Of a stretch of DNA of 58,035 nt, positions 57,995-58,035 are shown one piece after another. The position numbers were made by a program, and so were the translations under genes. This DNA is from Selenomonadaceae bacterium (lineage in GTDB: Bacteria; Bacillota; Negativicutes; Selenomonadales; Selenomonadaceae), in the NCBI GenBank assembly GCA_017446845.1, contig JAFSOQ010000043.1, positions 1-58,035 of the forward strand, written 5' to 3'. The notes beneath the pieces were generated by a model, which did no database searches, was not told where the DNA came from, and saw only the letters and a list, made by a program, of their open reading frames with translations. The first letter of the stretch is position 1. Every line of letters starts with the position of its first letter.

Positions 57995-58035
57995 ACTTAT
58001 GCCCCCTTTCCGGGGGTTGATTAACCGCTCCGCCC

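Overview
The window looks like part of a chromosome from an anaerobic, diderm-type Firmicute, most likely in the Negativicutes (Selenomonadaceae-like). The evidence is strong AGGAGG ribosome-binding sites, frequent TTG and GTG starts, a two-component UbiD/menaquinone and LarC gene content, PotABCD, an RFN-controlled riboflavin operon, a one-piece tmRNA whose tag ends in ADTEEYALAA, and remnants of RTX-type exoproteins and IS110/IS605 elements. The taxonomic call is an inference from gene content; no 16S rRNA is present. Genes are tightly packed, and convergent neighbours often overlap by 14 to 41 bases.

Layout. 1-6.7 kb: end of a UbiD-family decarboxylase, a polytopic membrane protein, small secreted proteins, an ABC-F ATPase, an SGNH hydrolase and an aldo/keto reductase. 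6.8-15.1 kb: a serine recombinase, larC, a radical-SAM gene fragment, a large hybrid histidine kinase, a decayed tnpB element, then a stand-alone NRPS-type condensation protein followed by a short peptide with a double-glycine leader. 15.1-19.2 kb: potABCD polyamine importer. 19.2-20.1 kb: a PIN-domain toxin-antitoxin module with a partial duplicate. 20.1-25.0 kb: DNA glycosylase, YbjN-like protein, tmRNA, CheR, tRNA-Pro, macro-domain protein, a DUF6883/DUF4926-like pair and a YfcE-type phosphodiesterase. 25-31 kb: rpiB, thyX, a NYN-nuclease protein with five C-terminal repeats, pepD and an acyltransferase. 31-36.7 kb: riboflavin genes ribD, ribE, ribBA, ribH with an FMN riboswitch placed inside the cluster. 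36.7-46.9 kb: metallo-beta-lactamase-fold protein, aldose epimerase, a short RNase E/G, an RTX fragment, GH32 sucrose hydrolase, atpZ, pfkA, an HNH endonuclease, an IS110 remnant and uvrC. 46.9-50.5 kb: a candidate type I toxin with three tandem small RNA genes, rnhA, two transporters and ndk. 50.5-55.9 kb: a peptide/nickel-type ABC operon without permease genes. 55.9-58.0 kb: an HxlR regulator divergent from a flavodoxin-like reductase, an NTF2-like protein and a second candidate type I toxin with a convergent antisense RNA.

Two genome-wide patterns stand out. First, arrays of a 7-base repeat (TTAGGAN and its complement) lie between genes; at least five genes take their TAG stop codon from the first repeat unit, and three other genes carry short arrays in frame, using variants that avoid stop codons. 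Second, small hydrophobic peptide genes are preceded by a hairpin that holds the Shine-Dalgarno sequence and are faced by convergent small RNA genes with near-consensus promoters. The candidate with the best internal sequence support for a little-described system is the 46,989-47,599 region, where one of three tandem small RNAs has a 13-base perfect complement to the toxin ribosome-binding site.
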